From: an uncultured Methanomethylovorans sp.
GTDB lineage: Archaea > Halobacteriota > Methanosarcinia > Methanosarcinales > Methanosarcinaceae
Length of the DNA stretch: 13,042 bases
Assembly (NCBI GenBank): GCA_937968035.1
Contig: CALBTS010000630.1
Location: 1-13,042 of the forward strand
Direction of reading: 5' to 3'
The position numbers and the translations under genes are program-made. Shown here one piece after another: positions 1 to 6,163 of this stretch. Below the pieces are notes generated by a model. The model saw nothing but the letters and a program-made list of their open reading frames with translations, made no database searches and was not told the origin of the DNA. Every line of letters begins with the position of its first letter. Position 1 is the first letter of the stretch.

Positions 1-1
1 A

Positions 2-46
2 GAAGGCATGCTCATTGAAAGGGTGACCGATATCCGCGAGGTTTAA
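2..46 (+). CDS. C-terminal end of an unidentified upstream gene (partial)
   Basis: Frame 2 is open from the window edge to a TAA at 44-46 and reads EGMLIERVTDIREV. The other two forward frames stop earlier (TGA at 16-18 and at 24-26). The short distance to trm56 (17 nt to its ATG) would fit an operon. The peptide is too short to identify, and the call rests only on frame openness and spacing. Confidence 0.35.
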   Translation, partial: EGMLIERVTDIREV

Positions 47-63
47 CGGGTACAGTGAACATC

Positions 64-591
64 ATGCGAAGAATAGTGATCTTACGTCTCGGACACAGGG
101 CCTTCAGGGACAAGCGCATAACCACGCATGTAGGGCTGACAGCCCGGGCCCTTGGTGCCGAAGGTATGCTGCTCGCCTCTGATGACCCCAGCATCAAGCA
201 GAACATCGAGGACGTGGCCACCCGCTGGGGAGGTAACTTTTACGTTACCAACGACGTGAACTGGAAGCATGAGGTCAGGGAATGGAAAGACGCAGGCGGG
301 AAGGTCTGCCATCTTTCTATGTACGGCATAAATCTTCCGGATGCTGTGGACGAGATCAGGCAATGTGAGCAGCTCATGATAGTGGTGGGTGCAGAAAAGG
401 TCCCATCCGAAATATACGACCTCGCAGACTGGAACATTGCAGTAGGTAACCAGCCTCATTCTGAAGTTGCAGCTATTGCCATAACCATGGATCGCATAGC
501 TGTAACTGATCCTCTGAAAAATTCATTGCCAGGAGGACAACTGTCCATAGTGCCTATGGAACGGGGGAAAAAGGTCATCGAAAGACAATGA
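64..591 (+). CDS. tRNA (cytidine(56)-2'-O)-methyltransferase, aTrm56
   Basis: This is a SPOUT-class (trefoil-knot) methyltransferase that uses S-adenosylmethionine to methylate the 2'-OH of C56 in the T-loop of archaeal tRNAs, in the cytoplasm. The protein is about 175 aa, the normal family size. Family hallmarks are visible: the N-terminal LRLGHR followed by DKRITTHVGLTARALGA, and the C-terminal GNQPHSEVAAIAITMDRI stretch, which belongs to the knot and SAM-binding region. The frame could start at GTG 55 (adding MNI), but ATG 64 gives MRRIVILRLGHR, the usual family beginning, so ATG was chosen. No strong Shine-Dalgarno site precedes either start; a GTGA at 55-58 may help. It probably follows the partial gene at 2-46 in one transcript. 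In most archaea this modification is made by this stand-alone enzyme, so it is a housekeeping gene. Confidence 0.93.
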   Translation: MRRIVILRLGHRAFRDKRITTHVGLTARALGAEGMLLASDDPSIKQNIEDVATRWGGNFYVTNDVNWKHEVREWKDAGGKVCHLSMYGINLPDAVDEIRQCEQLMIVVGAEKVPSEIYDLADWNIAVGNQPHSEVAAIAITMDRIAVTDPLKNSLPGGQLSIVPMERGKKVIERQ

Positions 592-651
592 TCATCTGTT
601 CTTTTTTACAAGAACCCGCAAAAGAAAAAGCACATTGGGAAAAAGTTAGGA

Positions 652-671
652 GATGCAACAACTGTTGCATC
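652..671. terminator. Hairpin between trm56 and the mini-lipoprotein gene
   Basis: GATGCAAC (652-659) pairs perfectly with GTTGCATC (664-671) around a 4-nt loop, AACT; the inner A-T pair could extend the stem to 9 bp. On the plus strand CTTTATTATTT follows. On the minus strand the hairpin is followed by an AACTTTTT stretch. It lies between two converging genes, so it could end both transcripts. Its ATGCAACA..TGTTGCAT core recurs at 3382-3403 behind the solute-binding protein gene. Confidence 0.6.
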
Positions 672-724
672 CTTTATTATTTAGAATTGCTTATTGAAAA
701 CAATGGACTTTAACATCATCTGTT

Positions 725-967
725 TCAGATGGTCTCGTTCAAAGTTTCGTTGACAGCTGCTACGGTTTCGTTCAGGACTTCTCCTGCTGTTTCCTCTACC
801 CCGACCACTGCAGGATATGCTGTTTCATTCATGACCTCTTCAGTAGCATTTACGGTTTCGTTTACGGTTTCTTCAACCTGTTCCGTAGCTTTGTCTGCAC
901 AACCGGAAATGGCCACTAAGCCCATAACCAGAAGTCCCAGTATTAAAAAGTTAAGCATTTTCTTCAA
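725..967 (-). CDS. Small sequon-rich lipoprotein sharing its signal peptide with the neighbouring ABC binding protein
   Basis: This 80-aa secreted lipoprotein has no recognised function. Residues 1-22 form a signal peptide (MKKMLNF basic start, hydrophobic core) ending in a lipobox AISGC, with Cys23 as the lipid anchor. The remaining 57 residues are low-complexity and acidic, with six Asn-X-Thr sequons (five NET, one NAT) and no other domain. The first 30 residues are identical at 22 positions to those of the solute-binding protein at 3415-4203, and the AGGTGAT ribosome site is also shared. A GTG at 976 gives three extra residues, but that codon lies within the ribosome site (AGGTGA, 973-978). 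TTG 967 matches the neighbour's TTG start and was chosen. A candidate TATA (CATATATG, about 996-1003) lies upstream on the minus strand. It probably arose from a duplicated binding-protein gene, and if the sequons are used it would be a heavily N-glycosylated, membrane-tethered peptide. Confidence 0.72.
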   Translation of the reverse strand: MKKMLNFLILGLLVMGLVAISGCADKATEQVEETVNETVNATEEVMNETAYPAVVGVEETAGEVLNETVAAVNETLNETI

Positions 968-1353
968 CGTAATCACCTAGCCTGTTATTGTACCCATATA
1001 TGTGAAACGCCAATATCGGACCACTAAGTTTAGTACCGGTGTGGGACTTGGTATTTGAACCCATTGGTCGCAATTCGGACATTTTACTATTTATTAACTA
1101 TATGGTATATATCACTATATAGTAGGTGAATAGCATAATATCTATGCGTTATAAATCTTTCGGTTTTTTACTGGGATCGATAATTACGTAGTCGGATGAC
1201 CCGTATAATATTCCATTAGAGTAAAAAAATAATAATCTATTATGCAATTGTGCATCCAAGGTAGGAATAAGAATTTATTGGTCTTCTATTTTCATGTGTT
1301 TCATTTAACAATAATTTATAATATCTCACAAGATATGAGAAATTCTAAATATT
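968..1353. other. AT-rich intergenic region between divergent lipoprotein and GNAT genes
   Basis: No convincing gene is visible. The stretch holds the putative minus-strand promoter of the mini-lipoprotein (TATA-like CATATATG near 996-1003) and the plus-strand promoter of the GNAT gene (AATTTATAAT near 1313-1322). It also contains an AT-rich inverted repeat, ACTATAT (1097-1103) / ATATAGT (1117-1123), and an imperfect direct repeat, CGCCAATATCGGAC (1008-1021) and CGCAATTCGGAC (1069-1080). The remainder shows no further structure. Confidence 0.6.
1312..1336 (+). promoter_or_regulatory. TATA box with adjacent inverted repeat upstream of the broken GNAT gene
   Basis: TAATTTATAATATC (1312-1325) is a good archaeal TATA box and would place transcription start near 1344. 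Directly downstream, ATATCT (1321-1326) and AGATAT (1331-1336) form an inverted repeat with a CACA spacer. That position, between TATA and transcription start, is typical for archaeal repressor operators. The operator role is inferred; a 6-bp AT-rich repeat can occur by chance. Confidence 0.4.
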
Positions 1354-1829
1354 GTGCTAAACCAGTGCACAGGCATGCAAGATATCCCTGTAAGTGATCT
1401 TATCATCCTCAGTGCTGATCTCGAAGATATGCCTTTGGTGTTAGAATTTGTAAAAGGGATCGTAGAATATGAACTTCAAAAAGCTTTCTTTGGGGAAAGG
1501 CCATATGCTGAAGCCCTTATAGTTGAGCCTGATAGCGTACCAGGGGGTTTTGTGGTTTTTTCCACAACTTTTCGACATTCGTGCGAAAACCCGGATTATA
1601 TCCGGAAGACATATATGTGCTTCCCGAGCACCGTGGCAAAGGGATTGGAGCTGCTTTGTTCACGAAATGCGTCTGCATAGCCAAAGAACTCGATTGCGGG
1701 CGGATGGAATGGAGTGCCTTGCATTGGAACCCTGCATATAAGCTCTACGAAAGGTTCGGTGCTCAGGCCCTTGAAGACTGGATAATATACCGCATGGATG
1801 AGAGGATGATCTCAGATACGATATTTTAA
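1354..1829 (+). pseudogene. GNAT-family N-acetyltransferase interrupted by a single-base frameshift
   Basis: Two overlapping frames together encode one GNAT acetyltransferase (acetyl-CoA to an amine; substrate unknown). Frame 1, from GTG 1354 or ATG 1375, gives the N-terminal half (DMPLVLEFVKGIVEYE, FGERPYAEALIVE, GGFVVF). Frame 3 gives the C-terminal half, with the acetyl-CoA-binding motif EHRGKGIGAAL and then GRMEWSALHWN and YERFGAQALEDW. Adding one T to the run of six Ts at 1556-1561 makes the text read GFVVFFHNFSTFVRKPGLYPEDIYV, the family's continuous sequence, with a total of about 158 aa. The break is therefore one missing base in a homopolymer: a sequencing error, a recent inactivating mutation, or less likely recoding. 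As written, frame 1 continues to a TAG at 1678 and would give a 108-aa protein lacking the CoA site. It resembles diamine-acetyltransferase-like GNATs, but the substrate cannot be told. Confidence 0.85.
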
Positions 1830-1842
1830 AACACCTAAGGAA

Positions 1843-2565
1843 CTAAAGCACCTTGCTCAAAAAAGCAATGGTCCTTTCATTCCTTGCATGGCTGAATATA
1901 TCCTGTGGTGTTCCTTCCTCTACTATCATGCCATCATCAATGAAAAGCACTCTGTCACTGACTTCCCGCGCAAATCCCATTTCATGGGTGACCACTACCA
2001 TCGTCATCCCCATCTTTGCCAGGTCGTTCATCACATTCAGTACCTCTCCTACCATTTCAGGATCAAGGGCCGAGGTAGGTTCATCAAAAAGCATGACCTT
2101 CGGACGCATGGCCAACGCACGTGCTATTGCCACTCGCTGTTTTTGCCCGCCGGAAAGAGCGGCAGGATACACATGTGCCTTATCTCCCAGCCCAACCTTG
2201 CGCAACATTTCCAGTGCCCTTTTTTCGGCTTCTTCCTTTGGGACTTTCCTTACTTTGATAAGAGCAAGTGATACATTCTCCAGAGTTGTTTTATGAGGGA
2301 AGAGATTGAAATGCTGGAATACCATGCCTACCTCTTCCCGGATCTTATTGATATCAATACGAGGGTCTGTTATTTTTTGCCCATCGATCCAGATGTTTCC
2401 TGAAGTGGGTCTTTCCAGAAGGTTGATACAGCGCAGGAACGTACTTTTTCCGGAGCCTGAGGGGCCTATAACACAGACCACTTCACTTTCCTTCACTTTA
2501 ACTGATATACCTTTGAGAACCTGCAGGTCTCCAAAGCTCTTATACAGGTCCTTAATCTCTATCAC
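1843..2565 (-). CDS. Polar amino acid ABC transporter, ATP-binding protein (GlnQ/HisP type)
   Basis: This 240-aa cytoplasmic ATPase powers uptake of a polar amino acid together with the permease just upstream. The protein shows Walker [10 protein letters not shown] (34-42), a Q-loop at FQHFNLFP (83-90), the ABC signature LSGGQ (137-141), Walker [13 protein letters not shown] (157-168) and the switch histidine in VVTHEMGFA (H194). The length and the [13 protein letters not shown] context are standard for the glutamine/histidine/arginine (PAAT) class. It starts with GTG at 2565 and overlaps the permease reading frame by 14 nt (2552-2565), so translation of the two is probably coupled. The convergent GNAT gene ends only 13 nt from its stop. 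No substrate can be assigned, and all catalytic motifs are intact. Confidence 0.95.
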   Translation of the reverse strand: MIEIKDLYKSFGDLQVLKGISVKVKESEVVCVIGPSGSGKSTFLRCINLLERPTSGNIWIDGQKITDPRIDINKIREEVGMVFQHFNLFPHKTTLENVSLALIKVRKVPKEEAEKRALEMLRKVGLGDKAHVYPAALSGGQKQRVAIARALAMRPKVMLFDEPTSALDPEMVGEVLNVMNDLAKMGMTMVVVTHEMGFAREVSDRVLFIDDGMIVEEGTPQDIFSHARNERTIAFLSKVL

Positions 2566-3244
2566 TTACACCAAGCCTCCTTTCAGAATATGCAACCAGC
2601 CTGGATATTACAATGGTCATTACAAGATACATAAGGGCTACAGCTATATACACAGGGAAAGATGCAAAGGTCCTCGAAATATAAAGCTGGCCGTTCTTTA
2701 GCAGTTCATGCACCCCGATGACAGCCAGAAGGGAAGAGTCTTTCAACAAAGCTATAAATTCGTTACCCAGGGGTGGTATTATCCTTCTGAAAGCCTGGGG
2801 GAGGATGATCTCTTTCATAGCTATTGTTTCTGTCATACCTAAAGAGCGAGCAGCTTCCATCTGTCCTTTATCGATGGACTGGATACCTGCACGCACGATC
2901 TCTGCAATGTAAGCTCCACTGTTTATGCTGCAAACAATGACACCAGCAAGAATAGGGTCTATTGATAGTGGTCTGCCCGTTACATTTGAAAAAAGACCCG
3001 GGATACCATAGTAAAAAAGCAGTATCTGCACCAGAAGTGGCGTTCCCCTTATGAAGTCCACATAGGCAATGGAAGGATAGCGGAAAATTTTTTTTCGGGA
3101 TAATTTTCCAAGTCCTGATATTGTTCCAAGGATAAGGCCAAAGAACACCCCCAGGCTTGTGACCTCTATGGTCACCATCGATCCCAAAAGAAGATCAGGG
3201 AAAACTTTGACGATGTGATCTATATATGTATCCAGGAGAGACAA
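2552..3244 (-). CDS. Polar amino acid ABC transporter, permease (GlnP/HisM type)
   Basis: This is an integral membrane subunit of about 230 aa that forms the translocation path, probably as a homodimer because only one permease gene is present. Several hydrophobic segments are seen (roughly residues 20-45, 60-85, 100-120, 170-185 and 195-220). The family's [10 protein letters not shown] and the cytoplasmic EAA loop [25 protein letters not shown], which contacts the ATPase, are clear. The frame can start at GTG 3250, but the ribosome site GAGGT lies only 1 nt before it and 7 nt before TTG 3244, so the TTG is preferred. TTG also starts the binding protein. A separate TATA box lies upstream (3286-3295). 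The ATPase gene overlaps the 3' end. Confidence 0.93.
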   Translation of the reverse strand: MSLLDTYIDHIVKVFPDLLLGSMVTIEVTSLGVFFGLILGTISGLGKLSRKKIFRYPSIAYVDFIRGTPLLVQILLFYYGIPGLFSNVTGRPLSIDPILAGVIVCSINSGAYIAEIVRAGIQSIDKGQMEAARSLGMTETIAMKEIILPQAFRRIIPPLGNEFIALLKDSSLLAVIGVHELLKNGQLYISRTFASFPVYIAVALMYLVMTIVISRLVAYSERRLGVSDRD

Positions 3245-3285
3245 CTTCACTACCTCATGGTGGATTGGAGAATAGTTGAAAAACT

Positions 3286-3295
3286 CTATTTATAG
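3286..3295 (-). promoter_or_regulatory. Putative internal TATA box for permease-ATPase genes
   Basis: On the minus strand CTATAAATAG, within GCTATAAATAGAG, fits an archaeal TATA box and lies about 45 nt before the permease start. That predicts a transcript beginning near 3264 with a leader of about 15-20 nt. Together with the hairpin at 3382-3403 it suggests the binding protein and the membrane/ATPase genes can be transcribed separately. The promoter is predicted only from sequence. Confidence 0.45.
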
Positions 3296-3381
3296 CTTTA
3301 TAGCCAACACATGGACGAAATATAAACATGGCGATAAGTTCGCTCTTATGGGAAGTGAACTACGTCAGACCAAAAATTATT

Positions 3382-3403
3382 GCATGCAACATTTGTTGCA
3401 TGC
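3382..3403 (-). terminator. Hairpin terminator after the binding protein gene
   Basis: GCATGCAACA (3382-3391) pairs perfectly with TGTTGCATGC (3394-3403), a 10-bp stem with a 2-nt TT turn (in practice a 4-nt loop). It begins 11 nt beyond the TGA of the binding protein gene on the minus strand and is followed there by AATAATTTTT. It probably ends or attenuates the transcript before the permease, which would make the binding protein more abundant than the membrane parts, as is usual for ABC importers. Confidence 0.65.
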
Positions 3404-3414
3404 CACTACGAATT

Positions 3415-4203
3415 TCAGAAGTATTTTGCCATTATCTGATCGTAGGTTCCATCTTCCTTGACGTTTGCAAGACCCTGGTTCAGCATAGTAAGGAGCTCAG
3501 TGTTCCCGCTCTTTACAGCGAACCCGTATGAATCACTCGTTATTTCATCATCCACGATCTTTATGACACCTGGGTTCTGGCTCATGAAAGCCTGAGTTAC
3601 CGGCAGGTCATTTATTGTGAAGTCTGCACGACCGTTCTGGATGTTCAGGATTATATCGTTCACGTGTGCGAGGTATATGATCTCTCCGATCTTACCTTCT
3701 GCTTTCAGTTTATCGGCTTCCTGGGAACCGGTCGAACCCATCTGTACAGCAGCAACCTTTCCTTTCAGGTCATCAACACTCTTTATTTCCTCATTGCCAG
3801 CAGCTACTGCAAGAGCCAGTCCTGCATTGATATAAGGTTCTGAAAAATCTACAGCTTCTTCCCTTTCAGCTGTAATGGTCATGCCTGAAGCGATAATGTC
3901 GACCTGGCCGGACTGGAGGGCCGGGATCAGCGCATCGAATTCAAGATCTTTCCATTGAACTTTGAATCCCTGGTCTTCAGCTATGGCGTTTATAAGGTCC
4001 ACGTCAAAACCGATTATAGTACTGCTGCTATTCTCATCGGCATATTCGAACGGGGGGAAATATGGTTCGGTTCCGATCACGTAGGTCTGTACATTTTCAG
4101 CTGGTTCTACCGCTTGCTCTGCAGTCTTGTCAACGCATCCGGAAATGGCTAACAAGGACACAACAAGCAGTCCCAATAGTATAAAGTTGAGCATTTTTTT
4201 CAA
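3415..4203 (-). CDS. Polar amino acid ABC transporter, substrate-binding lipoprotein (SBP_bac_3)
   Basis: This 262-aa extracellular binding protein captures the substrate for the importer encoded downstream (permease, ATPase). It has a signal peptide (residues 1-22), a lipobox AISGC with anchor Cys23, and a short acidic linker. The family-3 fold starts at about residue 41, TYVIGTEPYFPPFEY, followed by GFDVDLINAIAE (65-76), FDALIPALQSGQVDIIASGMTIT (89-111) and the ERE segment, whose Arg usually holds the substrate carboxylate. The second lobe follows, with VAAVQMGSTGSQEA and GRADFTINDLPV, and the C-terminus is GTYDQIMAKYF. It starts at TTG 4203, justified by the strong ribosome site AGGTGATC just upstream and by the MKKMLNF signal start. 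Substrate specificity (Gln, Arg, His, Cys or other) cannot be read. The N-terminal region is duplicated in the mini-lipoprotein at 725-967. Confidence 0.95.
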   Translation of the reverse strand: MKKMLNFILLGLLVVSLLAISGCVDKTAEQAVEPAENVQTYVIGTEPYFPPFEYADENSSSTIIGFDVDLINAIAEDQGFKVQWKDLEFDALIPALQSGQVDIIASGMTITAEREEAVDFSEPYINAGLALAVAAGNEEIKSVDDLKGKVAAVQMGSTGSQEADKLKAEGKIGEIIYLAHVNDIILNIQNGRADFTINDLPVTQAFMSQNPGVIKIVDDEITSDSYGFAVKSGNTELLTMLNQGLANVKEDGTYDQIMAKYF

Positions 4204-4284
4204 AATAGATCACCTGGCCTTTTTAGAAGATTGGTTTGATTAGCATAAAATCCGTCTATTAATAAGGCTTTCGTTTTTAGTTCG

Positions 4285-4292
4285 ATATAAAT
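4285..4292 (-). promoter_or_regulatory. Putative TATA box of the binding protein gene
   Basis: On the minus strand ATTTATAT (in ATCATTTATATCG) is a TATA-like element about 85 nt before the TTG start, implying a leader of about 55 nt. A weaker ATTTTATG at about 4244-4251 would give a leader of about 17 nt. Which of them is used cannot be decided from sequence. Confidence 0.35.
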
Positions 4293-4458
4293 GATAATCT
4301 TTTTGATGTAGGTAAATACTTTTCTTTGACGCATCCTGCAGCAAGGAATGATGATATGATCAGCTATGCAGCCATAATGTTACCTTTTAAAAAGAAAAAG
4401 CAAATATGTATATGAGGATCTGAGAACCGAAGCAATATACTTTGCAGAGCGTGGGCCC

Positions 4459-4905
4459 GTGGACTATAAATGGATCAATGGAAAAGCTGGTTTTAACGAG
4501 GCTTTCAAAGTAAGAAAAGCAGTGTTTGTCGAAGAGCAGAAAGTACCCGAATTCCTGGAAAGGGACGAATTCGATGACCATGCGCAGCACTTGCTGGTAT
4601 ATGATAATGATATACCTATAGCCACGGGCAGATTGTTCAATGATGGTAACCACTTTAAACTGGGGAGGATATGTGTTCTCAAACCATACAGAGGTATGGA
4701 GCTCGGAAGATCTCTGATGGAGAGGTTATTGGAGAAAGCCCAAGGAGCAGGTGTTGAAAGGTTATATCTCGATTCTCAGGTCAGTGCTATCGGATTCTAC
4801 AGGAAGTTCGGATTTAAGGAATATGGGAATACCTTTGATGATGCGGGAATTGATCATGTTCCAATGGTGAAAATCTGTAGACCTTCATATTTCAGCAATC
4901 TGTAG
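4459..4905 (+). CDS. GNAT-family N-acetyltransferase (ElaA/YjcF-like)
   Basis: This 148-aa cytoplasmic acetyltransferase is predicted to move an acetyl group from acetyl-CoA to an unknown amine. Features in order are FKVRKAVFVEEQKVPEFLERDEFDDHAQHLL (16-46), typical of the ElaA/YjcF group; the strand IPIATGRLF; RICVLKPYRGMELGRSLMERLL, which holds the acetyl-CoA pyrophosphate loop (RGMELG); and YLDSQVSAIGFYRKFGFKEYG near the end. It starts at GTG 4459. The frame is open further upstream, but no ATG, GTG or TTG occurs there before the TAA at 4375-4377. The ribosome site is weak and a TATA-like AATATGTATA lies near 4404-4413, so the leader may be short. It is transcribed away from the transporter operon. 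It is unrelated at the sequence level to the broken GNAT at 1354 beyond the common fold. Confidence 0.9.
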   Translation: MDYKWINGKAGFNEAFKVRKAVFVEEQKVPEFLERDEFDDHAQHLLVYDNDIPIATGRLFNDGNHFKLGRICVLKPYRGMELGRSLMERLLEKAQGAGVERLYLDSQVSAIGFYRKFGFKEYGNTFDDAGIDHVPMVKICRPSYFSNL

Positions 4906-5054
4906 AGCCTTATAATTTAATTCGTCCTATTAAATTCCGGATCTCCAGTCTTTTAAGGATCATCAGGGCTACAGGAATTGAAATCAAAGGGAAAGGTTTA
5001 TGCTTTTTTATCCATAATGTTGTTTGTTATTAAAGCCAAAAGGAGTGTTATAGA

Positions 5055-5291
5055 ATGCAGGAGTTCACACTTGAAGAAGTTGCACGTTACAATGGGAAAA
5101 ATGGTGAAAAAGCCTATGTCATTTATAAAGACAAGGTCTATGATGTTACTGAAAGTGATTTCTGGTCAGACGGAGAGCACATGGGACTGCACGGGTCTGG
5201 GAACGATCTGACAAATGAGCTCGAAGCTGAAGCTCCTCATGAAACCTCTGCCCTGGATGCATATCCTGTTGTGGGTACACTAAAAAAATGA
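5055..5291 (+). CDS. Free-standing cytochrome b5-like heme-binding domain protein
   Basis: This is a 78-aa soluble single-domain protein of the cytochrome b5-like heme/steroid-binding superfamily. It opens with the family's FTLEEVARYNGKNGEKAYVIYKDKVYDVTESDFW, followed by GEHMGLHGSGNDLTNELEAEAPHE and ends with YPVVGTLKK. Candidate axial heme ligands are His42 or His46 and His62. The usual HPGG loop is replaced by HMGLHG, as in a group of short archaeal and bacterial homologues. It has no membrane segment or signal peptide, so it should be cytoplasmic. The start is supported by AGGAGTG (5041-5047) with 7-nt spacing. It could be a small electron-transfer or heme-carrying protein; the partner is unknown and heme binding is inferred. 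It lies 125 nt upstream of sufC, probably as a separate unit because a TATA box intervenes. Confidence 0.85.
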   Translation: MQEFTLEEVARYNGKNGEKAYVIYKDKVYDVTESDFWSDGEHMGLHGSGNDLTNELEAEAPHETSALDAYPVVGTLKK

Positions 5292-5364
5292 ACCCCTTAT
5301 TTTTTGCAGCGTCAGATCTCTCATACTATTATCGGATGGGTTTTACGCTGTTAACAGGTAGAAA

Positions 5365-5377
5365 TCTATATATAAAG
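5365..5377 (+). promoter_or_regulatory. TATA box of the sufCB operon
   Basis: TCTATATATAAAG is a strong archaeal TATA box centred about 46 nt before the sufC ATG, predicting transcription start near 5398 and a leader of about 19 nt. The leader includes the ribosome site AGGGGG (5405-5410), 6 nt before ATG 5417. Confidence 0.6.
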
Positions 5378-5416
5378 ACCCGATGGATATAACGTCATTC
5401 TTATAGGGGGACCTAT

Positions 5417-6163
5417 ATGCTGGAGATACAGAACCTTACCGTAGAAATAGGAGGCCGTAGGATACTTAATGGTATCAATCTCAATGTTGAGGACGGCTTT
5501 AAAAATGTACTTTTTGGACCGAACGGTGCGGGCAAATCAGCCTTGCTGATGACCCTGATGGGCTTCTCAGGTTACAAAGTAGTGGCAGGAAAGATCATAT
5601 TCAAAGGTGAGGACATCACGAACATGTCCGTGTACGAAAGGGCACAGATGGGATTGGGAATAATGACCCAGAGGCCTCCGAATATGAGTGGGGTGAAACT
5701 TCGCAGTCTTTTAGATGTTATCTCTAAAGATAGTACAAATTATAGTGAGCTCGCTGAAACGCTGGATATGGTGCGTTTCCTTGACAGAGATATAAACGTA
5801 GGTTTCTCAGGCGGGGAGATCAAGAGATCGGAACTTTTGCAATTATCAACACAGAACCCTGACATGGTGTTACTTGATGAGCCTGAATCCGGCGTAGACC
5901 TTGTGAGCATCGAACAACTTGGTATTACTATCAAGAACCTTCTGACCGGCGGAGGTAAATGTGCAGGAGAAAGATGTAAACATGGCAAATCGGCCCTTAT
6001 AATCACCCATACAGGACAGGTACTGGACTATGTCGAAGCAGACAGAGGGTTCATACTATGCAATGGCAGAGTAATGTGTTCCGGCAACCCTCGTGAGATG
6101 CTGGATGATATTAAATCAAAGGGGTATGAGGAGTGTATCAAATGCAAGATGAACTATCTCTGA
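5417..6163 (+). CDS. sufC: SufC-type ABC ATPase of Fe-S cluster assembly (minimal SMS/SufCB system)
   Basis: This 248-aa cytoplasmic ATPase energises the SufB scaffold encoded next to it for Fe-S cluster assembly. It shows Walker A GPNGAGKS (34-41), a Q-loop near MTQRPP (83-88), the SufC-style signature FSGGEIKRSE (130-139), Walker B MVLLDEPESGVD (150-161, with the ESG(V/L)D typical of SufC) and the switch histidine ITHTG (H198). Oddly, six cysteines cluster in the C-terminal quarter. C182 and C187 lie in an insertion, GGGKCAGERCKHGKS, between the last helix and the H-loop strand. C215 and C221 follow, then C240 and C243 in the tail EECIKC. These could bind a metal or cluster, which is inference. 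The gene overlaps sufB by 22 nt. No sufD, sufS or sufE/sufU gene is nearby, consistent with the minimal two-protein systems of methanogens. Confidence 0.93.
   Translation: MLEIQNLTVEIGGRRILNGINLNVEDGFKNVLFGPNGAGKSALLMTLMGFSGYKVVAGKIIFKGEDITNMSVYERAQMGLGIMTQRPPNMSGVKLRSLLDVISKDSTNYSELAETLDMVRFLDRDINVGFSGGEIKRSELLQLSTQNPDMVLLDEPESGVDLVSIEQLGITIKNLLTGGGKCAGERCKHGKSALIITHTGQVLDYVEADRGFILCNGRVMCSGNPREMLDDIKSKGYEECIKCKMNYL

Noticed and set aside
1041..1075. Possible tRNA T-arm on the minus strand (GGGTTCAAATACC-like stretch)
   Set aside because: The T-loop lacks the invariant C61, the flanking bases do not give a 5-bp stem in register, and no matching acceptor or anticodon arm lies at the right distance.
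1523..1741. Separate small gene in frame 2 over the GNAT region
   Set aside because: It has no family resemblance and overlaps the two frames that together give the GNAT sequence; it is a shadow.
1853..2296. Plus-strand open frames over the ABC ATPase gene
   Set aside because: They are antisense shadows of a gene with complete Walker A, signature and Walker B motifs.
600..5050. A genomic island or defence system in the transporter/GNAT region
   Set aside because: No integrase, transposase, tRNA-borne attachment site, toxin-antitoxin pair, nuclease or helicase is present; the genes are ordinary transport and acetyltransferase functions.
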